From an uncultured Coriobacteriaceae bacterium (lineage in GTDB: Bacteria > Actinomycetota > Coriobacteriia > Coriobacteriales > Eggerthellaceae): a stretch of 21,076 nucleotides of DNA. Under the pieces are notes generated by a model. That model worked only from the letters and a program-made list of their open reading frames with translations. It had not been told where the DNA came from and made no database searches. Of the stretch, positions 13,120 through 21,076 are shown one piece after another. The translations under genes and the position numbers were made by a program. Each line of letters begins with the position of its first letter. Within the stretch, counting starts at the first letter, position 1. The stretch lies in the NCBI GenBank assembly GCA_900539675.1, contig UQDJ01000032.1, forward strand, positions 1-21,076, read 5' to 3'.

Positions 13120-13268
13120 GCACCGTAGCGCAACCAGAGCACACGATGGCACATCCATAAACGCACAATACCGCACCCGGAGCGCACAATGGCGTACCAC
13201 AAATGCACCGTAGCGCACCCGGAGCGCACAATGGCGCATTCACAAATGCACAATACCGCATCCGAAGC
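13120..13268. repeat. 42-43-base tandem minisatellite between rlmKL and rpoD
   Basis: The unit starts GCACCGTAGCGCACCCGGAGC or the variant GCACAATACCGCACCCGGAG, followed by a 21-22-base linker of the type GCACAATGGCGCATTCACAA. Units start at 13120, 13163, 13205 and 13248 (the last incomplete). It has no coding sense. It lies upstream of rlmKL and after the rpoD terminator, so it may affect the rlmKL promoter region. Confidence 0.8.
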
Positions 13269-13272
13269 ACAC

Positions 13273-13310
13273 AAAAAACAAGGGCCGGAATATCACTTCC
13301 GACCCTGTTG
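13273..13310 (-). terminator. Rho-independent terminator of rpoD
   Basis: On the minus strand, CAACAGGGTCGGAA pairs with TTCCGGCCCTTG around GTGATA, followed by six T. It lies 24 bases after the rpoD stop. Confidence 0.85.
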
Positions 13311-13333
13311 GATATCCACGTTTGCCGCAGAAG

Positions 13334-14752
13334 TTAATCTTCCAGATAGTCCTTAAGCTTCTGAGAGCGGGACGGATGACGCAACTTCGCCAACGTCTTG
13401 GACTCAATCTGACGAATACGTTCGCGCGTTACGCCAAATTCACGACCAACTTCTTCCAAAGTGCGCGGATGGCCATCTTCCAAACCAAAACGCAACGAAA
13501 TAACCTTGCGTTCACGCTCTGCCAAGCCTTCAAGCGTCTTGGACAGCTGCTCCTGCAACATGCTAAAGCTTGCAGCATCCGGAGGCACTACCGCAGCGTC
13601 GTCTTCGATGAAGTCACCCAGCTGAGAATCCTCTTCTTCGCCAATAGGCGTTTCCAACGATACCGGCTCCTGGCTGATTTTCTGAATCTCGCGCACGCGT
13701 TCGGGCGTCAAACCCATTTCCTCAGCAATTTCTTCCGGAGTAGGTTCGCGACCAAGCGTCTGCAGCAGCTGACGCTGAATACGTACCAGCTTGTTGATGG
13801 TTTCAACCATGTGTACCGGAATACGAATCGTGCGGGCCTGATCGGCAATAGCACGCGTAATTGCCTGGCGAATCCACCACGTTGCATATGTGGAAAACTT
13901 GAAGCCCTTGGTATAGTCAAACTTTTCAACTGCACGAATAAGACCAAGGTTGCCTTCCTGGATCAAATCCAAGAACAGCATGCCACGGCCAACATAGCGC
14001 TTTGCGATAGATACCACCAAGCGCAAGTTTGCTTCGATCAGCTGCTGCTTAGCATTTAGGCCAACCTGCTCAATACGGCTCAAGCGACGGCGTTCACGAC
14101 GTTCAAGTTCTACGCCATCTTCTTCTGCCTTTTCCAGCTCTTCGGTTGCCTTGATACCGGCCTCAATTTTCATTGCCAGGTCAATTTCTTCAGCAGCGGT
14201 AAGCAGAGAAACCTTGCCGATTTCCTTCAAGTACATGCGAACCGGATCCCCCGTCAGCAATGCTACCGACGTATCACCGGACTGTTTGCGCGAACGAGAA
14301 GAACGCTTGGATTTTGATTTAGAAACCTTAGGGGCAGAAATTTCTACCGTAGCTTTCAATTCCTCTTCCGGAATGCCTCCCAAAAGGCTCTCATCCGTGA
14401 GATCGCTTTCTTTGACATCGCTATCATCGTCTACATCAACGGTATCAACATCATTGAGCGTAGGCTCACTGTTGGATTCCAAAATATCTTCCGCATCATC
14501 GTCATCCAGATCGGCGTCAACCAATGCTTCTTCTGCCTTCTTCTTAGATGCGGCAGCACTCTTTGCCTTTGCGGATTCCTTCTTTGCGGATTCTTTTTTA
14601 GCAGCAGTCTTCTTTGCTGGAGCCTTCTTGGCACTTGACTGCGTTTTTTTTGCGGTAGTTTTCTTAGCTGGAGCTTTTTTAGTCTTGCTCTCTGTTTCTT
14701 CCTTCGATACTTTTGTCTTAGATTCTGACACTTGTGAGGAAGCCTTTGCCAC
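13334..14752 (-). CDS. rpoD: Primary RNA polymerase sigma factor (sigma-70/SigA)
   Basis: This 472-residue protein is a group 1 sigma factor. Residues 1 to about 75 are an unusually Lys/Ala-rich tail with repeated AKK and PAKK units, then an acidic stretch (DADLDDDDAEDILE). Region 1.2 starts near GDPVRMYLKEIG, and region 2 has RLVVSIAKRYVGRGM and FSTYATWWIRQAI for -10 recognition and melting. Region 3 has PTPEEIAEEMGLTPERV. Region 4 has GVTRERIRQIESKTLAKL for -35 binding. Such basic/acidic tails replace region 1.1 in actinobacterial housekeeping sigma factors. The start is GTG at 14752 with AAGGAA upstream. It has its own terminator. It is followed, in transcription order, by the minisatellite and then rlmKL. 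Confidence 0.96.
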   Translation of the reverse strand: MAKASSQVSESKTKVSKEETESKTKKAPAKKTTAKKTQSSAKKAPAKKTAAKKESAKKESAKAKSAAASKKKAEEALVDADLDDDDAEDILESNSEPTLNDVDTVDVDDDSDVKESDLTDESLLGGIPEEELKATVEISAPKVSKSKSKRSSRSRKQSGDTSVALLTGDPVRMYLKEIGKVSLLTAAEEIDLAMKIEAGIKATEELEKAEEDGVELERRERRRLSRIEQVGLNAKQQLIEANLRLVVSIAKRYVGRGMLFLDLIQEGNLGLIRAVEKFDYTKGFKFSTYATWWIRQAITRAIADQARTIRIPVHMVETINKLVRIQRQLLQTLGREPTPEEIAEEMGLTPERVREIQKISQEPVSLETPIGEEEDSQLGDFIEDDAAVVPPDAASFSMLQEQLSKTLEGLAERERKVISLRFGLEDGHPRTLEEVGREFGVTRERIRQIESKTLAKLRHPSRSQKLKDYLED

Positions 14753-14836
14753 GTTGTTTCCTTCCTACGCTTCGAAAAATTAAGCGAAAGTTCGCCGAAA
14801 ACATCATGCCATTTTACCATATTTTTGCGGCATAAC

Positions 14837-17467
14837 TTAGAGTAGATTTACTGGATCAATATCTATTGACACGCGCACGTCATAATCGGGCTTTCGCTTA
14901 CGGAAATAGGCACCTACATACTGGGCAATCGATGCCTGTTCAGGCGCTTTAATAACCATATGATAGCGACATGCCCCCTTTAAACGCTCCAACACGCACG
15001 ACGTTGGCGGCAGTATAGTCCATCCCTGCTCATGATTTGGTATAAGCTGCATCAAATCGGCATACAATGCCTGCGCTGTGGACTTCACACGCGCTTCATC
15101 TTTGCCCCATATAAGCACGTTCGCCAAGCGCACATACGGTGGATAGCCCAACCCATAACGCAGGCGAAGCTCCTCTTCCAAAAAGGCTTCGCGGTTGTAA
15201 TGAGCAGCCGCACGGATGGCCACACTCTGTGCACTATAGGTTTGCACGATAACTCGGCCCGGCTTTTCTGCACGCCCAGCACGACCGGCCACCTGTTCGA
15301 TCAGATCGAATGTGCGCTCGGATGAACGGAAATCGGGAAGCTTTAGCATCGTGTCAGCATTGATGACGCCTACCAGGGTTACCTCATCAAAGTCTAGGCC
15401 CTTAGCAATCATTTGCGTACCCAACAACACCGCCTTAGGAGCTGCAGCGAATTGCTCCAACAAACGCTGATGATCGCCTTTGCGCGAAGTGGTGTCCGCA
15501 TCCATACGAATTATTTCACAATCATAATCGGCCAATAGCGTACGCAGTTCAGCTTCCACGCGCTGAGTGCCAGCACCAAAACGCTTCAGATAAGGACTGC
15601 CGCACTTCGGGCATACGGCAGGCACACGCGTTTCGTATCCGCAATGATGACATACCAGCTTGGCATCGTATTCGTGATAGGTAAGAGATGTGGAGCAGGA
15701 CGAACATTCAGGCACATAACCACAATCGCGACACAGTAAGAACTGTGCAAAACCGCGCTGATTCAGCAACAGCACGGCCTTTTCACCGCGATCGATCGTC
15801 TCAAACAGCGCATTTTGCAACGCACGCGAAAACATGGAACGGTTCCCACCGCCAAATTCCCGAGCCATATCCACCACTTGAATGGCAGGCAGCGGCTTGC
15901 CGTTCGCACGATTCGGCATATCCACCTTTGTCCAGTGGTCATCAACCTGCGCACGATGCAATGCTTCAAGTGAAGGCGTTGCAGAACCCAATACCATCAC
16001 AGCACCCTGAGCGCGCGCTAACCATTCAGCCACATCGCGCGTGACATAGCGGGGCGCTTGATCCTGCTTATAGGAGGACTCATGTTCTTCGTCGATGATG
16101 ATAATGCCCACATCTTTCATGGGTGCAAACAGCGCACTGCGCGCACCCACTACCACGCGGGCTTGCCCTGAGCGGATAGCATCCCACTGATCAAAGCGTT
16201 CACCCTGCGACATACGAGAGTGAAGAACTGCCACCGTGTCGCCAAAACGTCCACGAAAACGCGCTACCGTCTGGGGCGTCAGAGAAATTTCGGGCACCAG
16301 CACCACAGCGCCTTTGCCCTGGCTGAGCGCCTGTTCAATAGCACACAGATATACTTCAGTTTTACCTGAGCCAGTAACGCCATCTATAAGTACCACATCG
16401 CCATCGTGTCTGCTGGCAGCCTGCGAAATTGCATCCACGGCACGACGCTGATCTTCGGTCAGCACCGGACGCGGGCGCACACGCGAAGAAAAAACGGCGC
16501 ATTCATCGTTGTTGCGCAGACGACGGCGCTGCTCAATGCGAATAACGCCCTTCTTTTCCAAAGAAGTGAGCGTTGATGACAGCTGGCCATATTCAGCGGT
16601 AAGCTCCACCACGCGCAAGTCACCCTGCTTGAGGGCTTCAAGCACTTGCTGCTGCTTGACGGCGCGCTTGCGTGGCACAAACGAATCGGCCTCTGGTAGA
16701 CGCACCACCCAGCGTTCATCAACCTCTTGAACAACCGGCTGCGTCAATTCCCAGTGCCCATTGATGCGTTCCATACGTGGTATGCCACCAGGCGGCATAA
16801 ATAGGCGAATACTCGATGAAAACGGAGCAATATACGTATCCGCCAGATGGCGAGCACACTCAGCACCAATTTTGGTGAAATAGGGCTTGGTCAACACCCG
16901 AACTATCGCTTTAAGCTTGGCGGGGTTGACGTCTTCAGGAAACGCTTCATCTGGTGAAAGCGTGCGCAGACCAACCACAAAGCCCACCGCTTTGCGATTG
17001 CCAAACGGAACTAATACCGCACACCCCACCTCAAGCACGAAAGAACCATCTGATCCATGCTCACTCACTTCATGTGGCAAAGAGCCATCTGTTGCATGAG
17101 AAGAAATGTCCGCATCAGCTGCATAAGCTGTATCCGCTGTGTCAGCTACAGCACCTGTATCCGCTGTGTCCGTTTCGGTCACTGTGTCAGCTGCGTCAGA
17201 GCGAAAATCACAACTCTTTACATCCCCATACAAATCAGCCAAATTCAGCTGCTCAACACGAGGTTTTGCATGAATCGGTATCCTGCAAGCGCGAGAGGTA
17301 CCCCCAGTTGCTTTGGCACCACAAGTTTCCTTGGCAACAACACGTTTCGCATCGGCTCGCGCCTCATCCAAACGCGTTTTATCGGCATCGGACTCTATAA
17401 CAATATAGGTATACGGTGCATCAAGTGCCTGCGTGGGAATATCTAAAATAACCTGGGCAAGTTTCAC
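14837..17467 (-). CDS. priA: Primosomal replication-restart helicase PriA, with a large N-terminal insertion
   Basis: This is an 876-residue protein. PriA binds stalled forks, unwinds the lagging arm and loads the replicative helicase. Visible motifs are Walker A GVTGSGKT (363-370), DEEH at about 459-462, GSATPSLEA, and eight zinc-binding cysteines (CRDCGYVPECSSC and HHCGYETRVPAVCPKCG). The N-terminal 3'-DNA-binding domain begins MKLAQVILDIPTQALDAPYT and resumes at LEVGCAVLVPFGNRKAVGFV. The roughly 115 residues between (about 28-143) are not part of the usual domain. They include a Thr/Asp/Ala repeat (ADTADTGAVADTADTAYAAD) coded by degenerate GCTGTGTC-type DNA repeats. The start is GTG at 17467. 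It is 20 bases downstream of metK, likely in one operon. Confidence 0.95.
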   Translation of the reverse strand: MKLAQVILDIPTQALDAPYTYIVIESDADKTRLDEARADAKRVVAKETCGAKATGGTSRACRIPIHAKPRVEQLNLADLYGDVKSCDFRSDAADTVTETDTADTGAVADTADTAYAADADISSHATDGSLPHEVSEHGSDGSFVLEVGCAVLVPFGNRKAVGFVVGLRTLSPDEAFPEDVNPAKLKAIVRVLTKPYFTKIGAECARHLADTYIAPFSSSIRLFMPPGGIPRMERINGHWELTQPVVQEVDERWVVRLPEADSFVPRKRAVKQQQVLEALKQGDLRVVELTAEYGQLSSTLTSLEKKGVIRIEQRRRLRNNDECAVFSSRVRPRPVLTEDQRRAVDAISQAASRHDGDVVLIDGVTGSGKTEVYLCAIEQALSQGKGAVVLVPEISLTPQTVARFRGRFGDTVAVLHSRMSQGERFDQWDAIRSGQARVVVGARSALFAPMKDVGIIIIDEEHESSYKQDQAPRYVTRDVAEWLARAQGAVMVLGSATPSLEALHRAQVDDHWTKVDMPNRANGKPLPAIQVVDMAREFGGGNRSMFSRALQNALFETIDRGEKAVLLLNQRGFAQFLLCRDCGYVPECSSCSTSLTYHEYDAKLVCHHCGYETRVPAVCPKCGSPYLKRFGAGTQRVEAELRTLLADYDCEIIRMDADTTSRKGDHQRLLEQFAAAPKAVLLGTQMIAKGLDFDEVTLVGVINADTMLKLPDFRSSERTFDLIEQVAGRAGRAEKPGRVIVQTYSAQSVAIRAAAHYNREAFLEEELRLRYGLGYPPYVRLANVLIWGKDEARVKSTAQALYADLMQLIPNHEQGWTILPPTSCVLERLKGACRYHMVIKAPEQASIAQYVGAYFRKRKPDYDVRVSIDIDPVNLL

Positions 17468-17487
17468 CGCACACCATCAACTCAAAA

Positions 17488-18756
17488 CTACGCGTTCAAG
17501 CGAGCAACTGCCTGCTGCAGCTGGGCAACGCGATCAGTTTTCTCCCAGGTAAATTCAGGCAATTCTCGACCAAAATGACCATACGTTGCCGTCTTGCGAT
17601 AGATAGGACGACGCAAATCCAATTCGTCGATGATGGCGCCTGGACGCAAGTCAAACACTTCGTTTACCGCCTTGGCAATAATATCCTCGGGCACCCTAGC
17701 CGTACCAAACGATTCCACCATAAGCGAAACCGGACGTGCCACCCCAATTGCATAGGCAATCTGAACCTCGCAGCGCTTAGCCAAACCAGCGGCAACCACA
17801 TTTTTGGCAACCCAACGTGCAGCATAGGCAGCAGAACGATCTACCTTAGTGCAGTCTTTACCAGAAAATGCGCCACCACCATGGCGACCCATACCACCAT
17901 AGGTATCCACAATAATCTTGCGACCCGTCAGACCGGCATCGCCCATAGGCCCACCAATAACAAAGCGACCAGTAGGATTGATAAATATTTCCAAATCGTC
18001 CGAAACGGTTACCTCTTCTTCGGCAAAAACCGCATCAATGACATGATGAATTAAATCTTTGCGAACGGTGGCCAAATCCACATCATCAGAATGCTGGGTG
18101 GACACAACCACCTTTTCCACCTGAGTGGGTACCCCGTCGATATAGCGCACGCTCACCTGCGTTTTTCCGTCCGGACGAAGATAGGGCATAAGACCGCTCT
18201 TGCGTACGAATGCCAGGCGCTCTGCAAGACGATGAGCCAAATATATAGGCATCGGCATCAGCGTCTTCGTATCATCGCAGGCATAACCAAATACCATGCC
18301 CTGATCGCCTGCACCAATCTGATCGTATTTGTCCAGTGCAGTGCCACTTTGTGCCTCAAGAGACTTATCAACACCCTGAGCGATATCAGGAGACTGGTCA
18401 TGAATAGCGTTAAGCACACCACACGTATTGCAGTCAAAGCCATACTTGGCGCGGTCATAACCAATATCACGCAGCACGCCGCGCACAATTTCTGTGACAT
18501 CGACATAGGTCTGCGTTCTGATTTCACCGGTTACCAAAATCATGCCCGTGGTAGCAATAGTCTCACACGCGCAACGCACCAGTTCAGGATTAGCAGGATG
18601 ACCATCGCCAGCAATATAGCCTTCCGATGCCAGTGCGATTTCCTTTGCCAAAATAGCATCCAAGATGGCATCAGAAATTTGGTCGCACACCTTATCAGGG
18701 TGACCTTCCGTCACGGATTCACTCGTAAAAAGATATGAGCGCTTCTGTTCCTGCAT
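17488..18756 (-). CDS. metK: S-adenosylmethionine synthetase
   Basis: This is a 422-residue cytosolic enzyme making SAM from ATP and methionine with release of phosphate and diphosphate. Conserved motifs are GHPDKVCDQISDAILDA (residues 18-34, with the catalytic His and metal-binding Asp), the signature GAGDQGMVFGYAC, and the P-loop-like GGGAFSGKDCTKVDRSAAYA. It is slightly longer than the E. coli enzyme, as is common in Actinomycetota. ATG 18756 follows AAAGGA. The upstream region to the divergent TetR gene is 265 bases, and I see no SAM riboswitch fold there. priA follows 20 bases downstream. SAM is also the methyl donor for RlmKL, encoded further along the same strand. Confidence 0.97.
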   Translation of the reverse strand: MQEQKRSYLFTSESVTEGHPDKVCDQISDAILDAILAKEIALASEGYIAGDGHPANPELVRCACETIATTGMILVTGEIRTQTYVDVTEIVRGVLRDIGYDRAKYGFDCNTCGVLNAIHDQSPDIAQGVDKSLEAQSGTALDKYDQIGAGDQGMVFGYACDDTKTLMPMPIYLAHRLAERLAFVRKSGLMPYLRPDGKTQVSVRYIDGVPTQVEKVVVSTQHSDDVDLATVRKDLIHHVIDAVFAEEEVTVSDDLEIFINPTGRFVIGGPMGDAGLTGRKIIVDTYGGMGRHGGGAFSGKDCTKVDRSAAYAARWVAKNVVAAGLAKRCEVQIAYAIGVARPVSLMVESFGTARVPEDIIAKAVNEVFDLRPGAIIDELDLRRPIYRKTATYGHFGRELPEFTWEKTDRVAQLQQAVARLNA

Positions 18757-18935
18757 TAAGCAATCCTTTCAAGAACCCCGTGTGTTTATATACCGAGCGT
18801 GCTACGCCCTGATTCTACCTGTGATTACCTATTGACCATGCCACATAACGGTCGAATTCACTCAATATACCGGCACCGGAAAAAATCTCAACTGCACTAC
18901 CCCAATGCCTCTACCTATAAAGCATATTCCACAAT

Positions 18936-18957
18936 TGTTGATTATAATAAGTCAACA
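18936..18957 (+). promoter_or_regulatory. Putative TetR operator overlapping a -10 box
   Basis: TGTTGA (18936-18941) and TCAACA (18952-18957) form an inverted repeat with a perfect TATAAT (18943-18948) between the arms, 65 bases before the TetR-type gene. Binding there would block the promoter, which fits autorepression. No good -35 box is visible. Confidence 0.45.
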
Positions 18958-19021
18958 CTGATCGAACAGTCATACGCGCTGGTCAAGAAGAGTTATCACG
19001 AATCGTTCAAGGAGCACGCCC

Positions 19022-19645
19022 ATGAAGCATCAAGAAAACTCACATATCGACCGGCGCATCATACGCACCCGCAAGGCGATTAAGGATGCCTTTGTAGACC
19101 TGTTGGCAGAAAAACCGCTGGAAAAAATTACCATCACAGCCCTAGCTCAACGAGCCGATATTGACCGCAAGACGTTCTATACTCACTACACCTCAATTGA
19201 TGATTTACTCAAAGATTATCTCATCGATAGCATTTCAGATGTTCTTGAAGACATGAGCTTGCGCGACCTGATCATCGATCCTGCCACCTTCGCACGACGC
19301 TATTTGAGCATTTTGACCTCCGATCAATTAACCACCGAACAGCGTCAGCGCATGTTTAAGCATGTTCCCCCCGACAAGCTTATCTACTACTTCACCGAAA
19401 TTACGCGCGATCAGCTCTATGCAAGCGAAGACTCCATTGCTCCAGAAAAGCGAGCGTATCTGGATTTGATTCTGGAATTTTATCTGGGCGGCATCTTTAA
19501 TGCCTGTACCTATATGCTCTCACGCGACGTCGCCCTCACATCGCCGGAAGCCATCGAAACCTTAACGATGTGTATCACGCACGGTCTTACGGGCATTGTG
19601 AATAGACATCTCCTTTTCTCAGATAAACCGCTGACCAACGTATAA
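19022..19645 (+). CDS. TetR/AcrR family transcriptional regulator
   Basis: This is a 207-residue protein. The N-terminal helix-turn-helix occupies about residues 13-60, with ITALAQRADIDRKTFYTHY as the recognition part and ending at the usual TFYTHY. The C-terminal domain (about 70-195) is helical and resembles the TetR_C_8-type ligand/dimerisation domain found in many Firmicutes and Coriobacteria regulators. The ATG follows AAGGAG with a 7-base space. It is divergent from metK and is followed 181 bases later by the ATP-grasp gene on the same strand, a possible target. A palindrome over its own -10 box suggests autoregulation. The ligand is unknown. Confidence 0.9.
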   Translation: MKHQENSHIDRRIIRTRKAIKDAFVDLLAEKPLEKITITALAQRADIDRKTFYTHYTSIDDLLKDYLIDSISDVLEDMSLRDLIIDPATFARRYLSILTSDQLTTEQRQRMFKHVPPDKLIYYFTEITRDQLYASEDSIAPEKRAYLDLILEFYLGGIFNACTYMLSRDVALTSPEAIETLTMCITHGLTGIVNRHLLFSDKPLTNV

Positions 19646-19703
19646 TGACAACCAGAACATCAGTATTTTTATACTGACATAGGTAATGCTTGTGCTGTTG
19701 CGA

Positions 19704-19777
19704 TGCGCAAAAGCGCACGCCACATTGTGGTGCATAAAGTGCACGACATAGAGTGGTGCGCAAAGCGTACGTCATAA
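19704..19777. repeat. Three 26-27-base hairpin-forming tandem units before the ATP-grasp gene
   Basis: Units start at 19704, 19731 and 19757. Each begins with a small hairpin: TGCGC-AAAA-GCGCA, TGCAT-AAA-GTGCA, TGCGC-AAA-GCGTA. Base changes between units mostly keep the pairing (including G-U pairs). They lie 50-123 bases before the ATP-grasp gene start. Confidence 0.7.
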
Positions 19778-19826
19778 CACACCCATTACCTACATTCACC
19801 ACACAATATGTTGGGACAGGAGTTAA

Positions 19827-21076
19827 ATGAAAAGCAACGCTGAACTGACTGAAGAATATTTCCAATTGGCAGACGATCTTGGTGGCGATATTGAAGGCAG
19901 ACGCCATGCTTATGACTATATGCAGCACTCCACCGCCATCGTGCACAACAAGGTAGTGGCCTCTTCGTTTATCCCTAAGCTATTCAATCACGAAAGCTGG
20001 GAAACGATGCGCTATCTTGCTGAAACCACCCATCGCATTCTGGTCAAAGTCATTGAACGCTACATAGAAGACCCTGACTATCGTCATGTGTTCTCATTCG
20101 ACAAGCGCCTTGAAGAATTGGTGCTCCTCCCGCGAGGGTATCAAGATGTGCTTCCCTTTGCACGCATTGACGTGTTCTTAAACGAAGACGATATGTCCTG
20201 TGGCTTCTGCGAATTCAATGGAGATGGATCTGCAGGCATGAATGAAAACCGCGAAATCACGAACAGTATCGTCGACAGCGCTACCTTTAAGCGCTTCTGC
20301 GAAAGGCATCGCGTGCGGGATTGCGAGCTCTTTGAATCGTGGGTGCGTGAATTTATCCGCATCTTCGAACATTCCAAGTATTTTGTACCAGGTGGTCGCT
20401 TCGCCATTTGCGACTACTTGGAATGTGGCGTGGTAGATGAATTCAAGGTATTTTCCCGCTACTTTGCCCAATATGGTTATGAGTGCGTCGTATGCGATGT
20501 ACGTGATTTGACCTTTGATGGCGGGATGTTGTGCGATCAGTACGGTTTGCCGGTACACGCCATTTGGCGCCGCTGCGTTACCAACGATGTATTGGATCAC
20601 TGGGATGAATCCCAAGCACTCATCGAAGCGGTTCGCCACGAATCAGTGGCCCTTATAGGCAGCTTCGCAGGCCATCTGGTACACGACAAGCAAATCTTTG
20701 AAGTACTGCGAAAACCCGAAACAAAGGCGTTCTTAACTGACGAAGAAAATGCATTTATTGAAGAGCATGTACCCCGCACCGTATTTTTGGACAAATCGGA
20801 AATTGATTTGGATGAAGTACGCTCCAACAAGGATGCCTGGATAATTAAACCGACCGACAACTATGGTGCTCGCGATGTATACGCGGGCATTTCAAGCACG
20901 CAGAAAGAGTGGGAACAGCTCATCGACCGCTTTGCCAATGGGGCATCTGGCGCACCCTTTATCGCTCAAACGTATTTGACGCCGTTTAAGACGCATACTC
21001 TCCCACCAGATGAGGGCATCGAAAAACTGACTGATGACGAAGTGGACACGAAGGGAAAGTGGTACAACAACTTAAG
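19827..21076 (+). CDS. ATP-grasp ligase, glutathionylspermidine synthase-like (3' end outside window)
   Basis: The frame is open from ATG 19827 (GGGACAGGAG upstream) to the window end, 416 codons, beginning MKSNAELTEEYFQLADDLGG. Recognisable parts are CEFNGDGSAGMNENRE (about residues 128-143), acidic and Asn-rich as in pre-ATP-grasp substrate domains, and WIIKPTDNYGARDVYAG, which fits the ATP-grasp lysine loop IKP.D..G. This pattern resembles glutathionylspermidine synthase-like proteins, carboxylate-amine or thiol ligases using ATP. In bacteria without glutathione the substrate is unknown. The C-terminal catalytic part is not in the window. It lies downstream of the TetR regulator, which may control it. 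The family is by eye and moderately sure. Confidence 0.75.
   Translation, partial: MKSNAELTEEYFQLADDLGGDIEGRRHAYDYMQHSTAIVHNKVVASSFIPKLFNHESWETMRYLAETTHRILVKVIERYIEDPDYRHVFSFDKRLEELVLLPRGYQDVLPFARIDVFLNEDDMSCGFCEFNGDGSAGMNENREITNSIVDSATFKRFCERHRVRDCELFESWVREFIRIFEHSKYFVPGGRFAICDYLECGVVDEFKVFSRYFAQYGYECVVCDVRDLTFDGGMLCDQYGLPVHAIWRRCVTNDVLDHWDESQALIEAVRHESVALIGSFAGHLVHDKQIFEVLRKPETKAFLTDEENAFIEEHVPRTVFLDKSEIDLDEVRSNKDAWIIKPTDNYGARDVYAGISSTQKEWEQLIDRFANGASGAPFIAQTYLTPFKTHTLPPDEGIEKLTDDEVDTKGKWYNNL

Noticed and set aside
13080..13274. Minus-strand open frame of 64 codons with repeated Cys/Val/Arg
   Set aside because: It is a translation of the 42-43-base minisatellite and has no independent support.
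14151..14820. Long open frames antisense or out of frame to the rpoD 5' part
   Set aside because: They arise from the Lys/Ala and Asp/Glu-rich coding sequence of rpoD, which has clear sigma-factor motifs in its own frame.
18757..18850. SAM riboswitch before metK
   Set aside because: No kink-turn or conserved SAM-box sequence could be seen in the leader.

Overview
The window looks like a chromosome segment of a Coriobacteriia (Actinomycetota) member, probably Eggerthellaceae. The evidence is an actinobacterial-type primary sigma factor with a Lys/Ala-rich N-terminus, the metK-priA pair, and an ATP-grasp protein of a type I associate with that family. Base composition is fairly balanced, so a lower-GC genus such as Cryptobacterium is possible. 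That genus call is a guess from general knowledge.

Left edge (1-930): the C-terminal part of a DEAD-box RNA helicase, then a tRNA-Asn(GTT) gene with its own promoter and terminator.

Accessory region (about 1030-5700): the striking part of the window. Ten copies of a 36-base repeat (starts GTTTGACTAC, ends CTGCTCCAAAAC; one copy is only half preserved) all lie in the same orientation. Most are 0.4-0.9 kb apart, and the intervals hold small genes. In two places the repeats are separated by exactly 30 bases, which is the geometry of a type II CRISPR repeat-spacer-repeat unit. At least four intervals hold the 3' end of a larger gene, beginning at a repeat edge and often broken by frameshifts or stops. 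Each is followed at once by a small gene in the position of an immunity gene. I read the region as a decayed array of orphan toxin-tip/immunity cassettes delimited by CRISPR-like repeats. One cassette is visibly GC-richer than the rest. The last interval carries a ribbon-helix-helix protein behind a structured leader whose 25-codon ORF has a Shine-Dalgarno that can be sequestered.

Core region (5772-21076): a low-molecular-weight protein-tyrosine phosphatase; an AGCS-type amino acid:sodium symporter (minus strand); an AlbA_2-domain protein; a SLC13/ArsB-like permease with a frameshift in a C8 tract, directly behind rlmKL; rlmKL, whose N-terminal methyltransferase half has lost its catalytic motifs; rpoD; priA with a long low-complexity insertion; metK; a divergent TetR regulator; and an ATP-grasp ligase that runs off the right end. 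metK and priA are 20 bases apart and probably cotranscribed; rlmKL and the permease are also coupled.

Short intergenic regions of the core carry several unrelated tandem repeats (23, 16, about 43 and 26 base periods), often directly at gene ends, which suggests a replication-slippage tendency in this genome.
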